NCBI GenBank assembly: GCA_018673485.1
Contig: JABHCP010000019.1
Coordinates: 1-47,691, forward strand
Length of the DNA: 47,691 bases
Direction of reading: 5' to 3'
From: Candidatus Uhrbacteria bacterium
GTDB lineage: Bacteria > Patescibacteriota > Patescibacteriia > UBA9934
This document shows, piece by piece, positions 45,356 through 47,691 of the stretch. The notes under the pieces were generated by a model. The model ran no database searches and had not been told where the DNA came from. It saw only the letters and a program-made list of their open reading frames with translations. The position numbers and the translations under genes were made by a program. Within the stretch, counting starts at the first letter, position 1, and each line of letters begins with the position of its first letter.

Positions 45356-45970
45356 TTATGAAACCTCGCGGTAGACCTTTGTCATTGCGATCATTGTTGT
45401 TGGTGCAGTGAACACCAATCCAACATACAGACAAAGCATTCCGATGACATTCACAACACTTGTTACAGAATAGAATCCGAGCAAATCCCACTTGAGCCCC
45501 ATAGTCATCTCTGAGCTCTTTTTCATCGCCTCAATTGGACCCATTCCCTTGTCTACTACGAGTAGAGGTGCGAACCAATATTTCAACGACCAGATAACGC
45601 CTGGGAAAATGAGCAAAAAGAAACCAACGTAAACAACAAAGCCGTATACAATCATTACACCAAGGTACTTAAAAAATACATTCCATCTGGTAAACAATGT
45701 TGCGATTACTGGCTTCTTACCATCAGTAATATCAAGAACAATTTGGATAAACCCAACTCCCATGATTGTAGCCAATACGAAATATGCCAAGAAAAGCAAT
45801 ATTGAAAGATACCAATAATCTTCCGAAATAAAAATCCCCAAAATCATTGGGAGTATTGCCGCTCCAATCATCACCAAAAACATAATAATGAAAAAGCCTA
45901 AATGCTCTTTCATCTTCTCCCAACCAAACCGTATCGCCGCTCCGTCGCTAAAGGTCTTTGTATTCAACAT
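45356..45970 (-). CDS. DUF975/YciC-like multipass membrane protein
   Basis: 204 residues, five to six helices (FFIIMFLVMIGAAILPMILGIFI, ILLFLAYFVLATIMGVGFI, LLIFPGVIWSLKYWFAPLLVVD). The LLIFPGVIW...FAPLLVVD.GMGPIEAMKKSSEMTMG segment is typical of the YciC/DUF975/GDPD membrane-domain group, whose function is unknown. TATAAC ends 5 nt before the ATG. It lies 20 nt after the peptidoglycan-binding protein gene. Confidence 0.75.
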   Translation of the reverse strand: MLNTKTFSDGAAIRFGWEKMKEHLGFFIIMFLVMIGAAILPMILGIFISEDYWYLSILLFLAYFVLATIMGVGFIQIVLDITDGKKPVIATLFTRWNVFFKYLGVMIVYGFVVYVGFFLLIFPGVIWSLKYWFAPLLVVDKGMGPIEAMKKSSEMTMGLKWDLLGFYSVTSVVNVIGMLCLYVGLVFTAPTTMIAMTKVYREVS

Positions 45971-45989
45971 AAAAAGTTATACTAATTAT

Positions 45990-47691
45990 TTATTTTATAA
46001 ATGATCTAGTTATTGGTCCGAAGTATCCTGCTGCTGGCTTAATACCAACTGCTTTTTGAAACTTAATCAATGCTTGTCTTGTTAATTCGCCAAAATAATC
46101 TGTTTCATTACCACGAGACCCTGGTCCGGAATCTGCCAAAATATAACCACTTTTGTTTAAGTATTTTTGGAGCTCACGAACGTCCTCACCCTTTGAACCT
46201 AGGGTCAAATCACGATCAAAGACAACTTCTACGTCTTCACCCTCTTGAATCTCATCAACATCTATAATATCTTCGATAACGATTCCTTGTGATGAAATCA
46301 ACTCACGTGTAAGAGGGCCGAAATATCCAAATGCTGGTAAACCATTATCTTGTTGCCATGAGACTAATGCTTGGCGAGTTAGCTCACCAAAATACTCAGT
46401 CTCATTACCAGCAGACCCCGCACCGTCTTGCGCTATATTATATCCATTGCTATTTAAAAATTGCTGCAATTCCTTAACATCTTCACCTGTCACACCAAAT
46501 GTTAGATCCCTTTCAAAACTAGGAACGATGATCTCTAACACCTCTTGTGCAACCCCCTCAATCTCATCAATAAGCCCATCGAGCAACTCTTCGATAGCAT
46601 CATCGATAAGCTCAAGTAACCCAGATCCGCTATCCTCTGCAATGGAATCGCCAACCCCATCATTCTGGCCCTCTTGGTCATCCTGCTCTGTGCCCTCATC
46701 AATATCGCAATCACAATCATCCTGCACATCGATTGCAATTTCATCAGTTTCAATACTTGCAATAACCTCCGCCAAGTCTGTTCCTTCTATTTTAAACTTT
46801 ACCGAGTCAGCATCGATATCATACGGCAAGTCCCACGAATAATTATCCGTATTTATTATTGGGCCCTCTACAAACTCATACGTTAAACCACCATCATAAG
46901 AAACATAGATATTCACTAAACGCACACTGGAATTACTTGACCACTGCACCTTCACATCATCACCTGCCTCCACCGTTGTAGATCCAGTCACGCCCGTAAC
47001 AGTAGCATTGGAAGATCCGGAACTTGAACCTGATCCATCTTCCGAATCAACACCTCCCAGCGAAGGACTCGGTGCCGAGGTTACCGACGAAGAACCACCA
47101 GACTTTGTAGTAAAACTCCAAGAAGTCGTATCCAATATACCCGCAAAACTATTACTATTAGCATCATCAAATGCGGTAGCATCTATTTGCACATAGTATT
47201 CCGTCAACGCATTCAAAACACTGGAAGGGTCAATTGTAATCGTATCTGTACCCGTACCCGTCACTTGACCGCCTGTAACATCAATGGTCTCTACGGTGGC
47301 ATCATTTGTGGAACGTTTAATGGTCACATTGCCAGACTCAATATCTACATTTTCATCAAATGTAATCACAAGATCAGATATATTTTGAATACTGGTCGCA
47401 TCATCTGCCGGACTTAAAGTCGACACAGTCGGAGAGGTATAATCCCCGGTTGTAAAACTCCAGCTTGTTGTGTCCGTTATACCGGCATAGCTATTCCCTG
47501 CCGTATCATCAAAAGAATCAGTGCCAACTTGCACATAATACTCAATATTATCATCTAACGTTGCAGCTGGATTTATAGTAATCGTAGTTGTACCTGACCC
47601 TGTAACCTTGCCGTCCTGAGCATCTATAGTCTCGATAGTTGAATCATCGGACGTCTTTTTAATGACAATATCATTACTCGCTCCTGCCTCG
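45990..47691 (-). CDS. Surface protein with Ig-like repeats and two peptidoglycan-binding domains (N-terminus outside window)
   Basis: The frame is open through 47691, so the ORF-track start (GTG 47534) is internal. At least two bacterial Ig-like (SbsA/Big_5) repeats are seen (TSPTVSTLSPADDATSIQNI and GILDTTSWSFTT), then a Ser/Gly linker, another beta domain, an Asp/Glu-rich spacer, and two C-terminal PG_binding_1 domains (GEDVKELQQFLNSNGY ... YFGPLTRELI and GEDVRELQKYLNKSGY ... YFGPITRSFIK). The protein would be anchored non-covalently to the wall and project Ig domains outward. Confidence 0.88.
   Translation of the reverse strand, partial: EAGASNDIVIKKTSDDSTIETIDAQDGKVTGSGTTTITINPAATLDDNIEYYVQVGTDSFDDTAGNSYAGITDTTSWSFTTGDYTSPTVSTLSPADDATSIQNISDLVITFDENVDIESGNVTIKRSTNDATVETIDVTGGQVTGTGTDTITIDPSSVLNALTEYYVQIDATAFDDANSNSFAGILDTTSWSFTTKSGGSSSVTSAPSPSLGGVDSEDGSGSSSGSSNATVTGVTGSTTVEAGDDVKVQWSSNSSVRLVNIYVSYDGGLTYEFVEGPIINTDNYSWDLPYDIDADSVKFKIEGTDLAEVIASIETDEIAIDVQDDCDCDIDEGTEQDDQEGQNDGVGDSIAEDSGSGLLELIDDAIEELLDGLIDEIEGVAQEVLEIIVPSFERDLTFGVTGEDVKELQQFLNSNGYNIAQDGAGSAGNETEYFGELTRQALVSWQQDNGLPAFGYFGPLTRELISSQGIVIEDIIDVDEIQEGEDVEVVFDRDLTLGSKGEDVRELQKYLNKSGYILADSGPGSRGNETDYFGELTRQALIKFQKAVGIKPAAGYFGPITRSFIK

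Overview
The window looks like a chromosomal segment of a Candidate Phyla Radiation (Patescibacteria, Parcubacteria-like) bacterium. Three things support this: a C-terminal module in the 697-aa secreted protein (residues about 545-680) that I know from many CPR exported proteins; a compact gene set rich in secreted and membrane proteins of unknown function; and a split dcw cluster beside a class II ribonucleotide reductase and a corrinoid adenosyltransferase. UGA reads as stop, so this is not one of the UGA-recoding CPR lineages. Nearly all conserved genes are on the minus strand.

Layout. 1-2.6 kb: 5' end of a penicillin-binding protein (FtsI-like), a DUF4178-like protein, and two Nudix genes, one fused to a CobO-type adenosyltransferase. 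2.6-7.6 kb: three tiny genes, then NrdR-regulated nrdJ and a DEDD exonuclease. 7.6-8.8 kb: a small lipoprotein gene and a nest of palindromic repeats. 8.8-13.5 kb: a four-gene run (LOG protein, multipass membrane protein, membrane-anchored glycosidase-like protein, CX4C flavoprotein). 13.6-18.8 kb: a wall/envelope run (nucleotidyltransferase, half-size MFS, MltG, DUF2207, HAD-like). 18.9-20.2 kb: four tiny two-helix membrane proteins. 20.3-23.4 kb: PAP2, an anchored extracytoplasmic protein, GpmI. 23.5-24.7 kb: small orphan genes with duplicated 3' cassettes. 24.9-26.7 kb: mraZ-rsmH-ftsL. 27-33.3 kb: a second half-MFS, small orphans, an NMNAT-like protein, DUF362 and an ABC exporter. 33.3-47.7 kb: secreted proteins (YCF48/Fn3, YadA-head-like), tRNA-Gln, AlkD, an MscS-helix protein, TsaB, a winged-helix regulator, a PP2C/propeller protein, an HEYRH metallopeptidase and a peptidoglycan-binding surface protein.

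Two kinds of gene are interleaved. Conserved genes often start without a Shine-Dalgarno (SD) sequence; in seven of them a -10 hexamer lies exactly 9 nt before ATG, implying leaderless mRNAs. About fifteen small orphan genes, most of them GC-richer, mostly have strong SD sites, often have consensus -35/-10 promoters, and usually carry their own hairpin terminators. Most encode tiny membrane or exported proteins.

The other striking layer is short dispersed repeats with fixed phase: heptamers (CAGNNNN), nonamers (GTTKAAANT), 15-nt quasi-palindromes whose stems covary, and several nested palindromic elements. Two of those nested elements sit in frame inside nrdJ and ftsI. There is also a perfect loopless 52-bp palindrome after the AlkD gene. 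I saw no CRISPR array, insertion sequence, prophage or rRNA.
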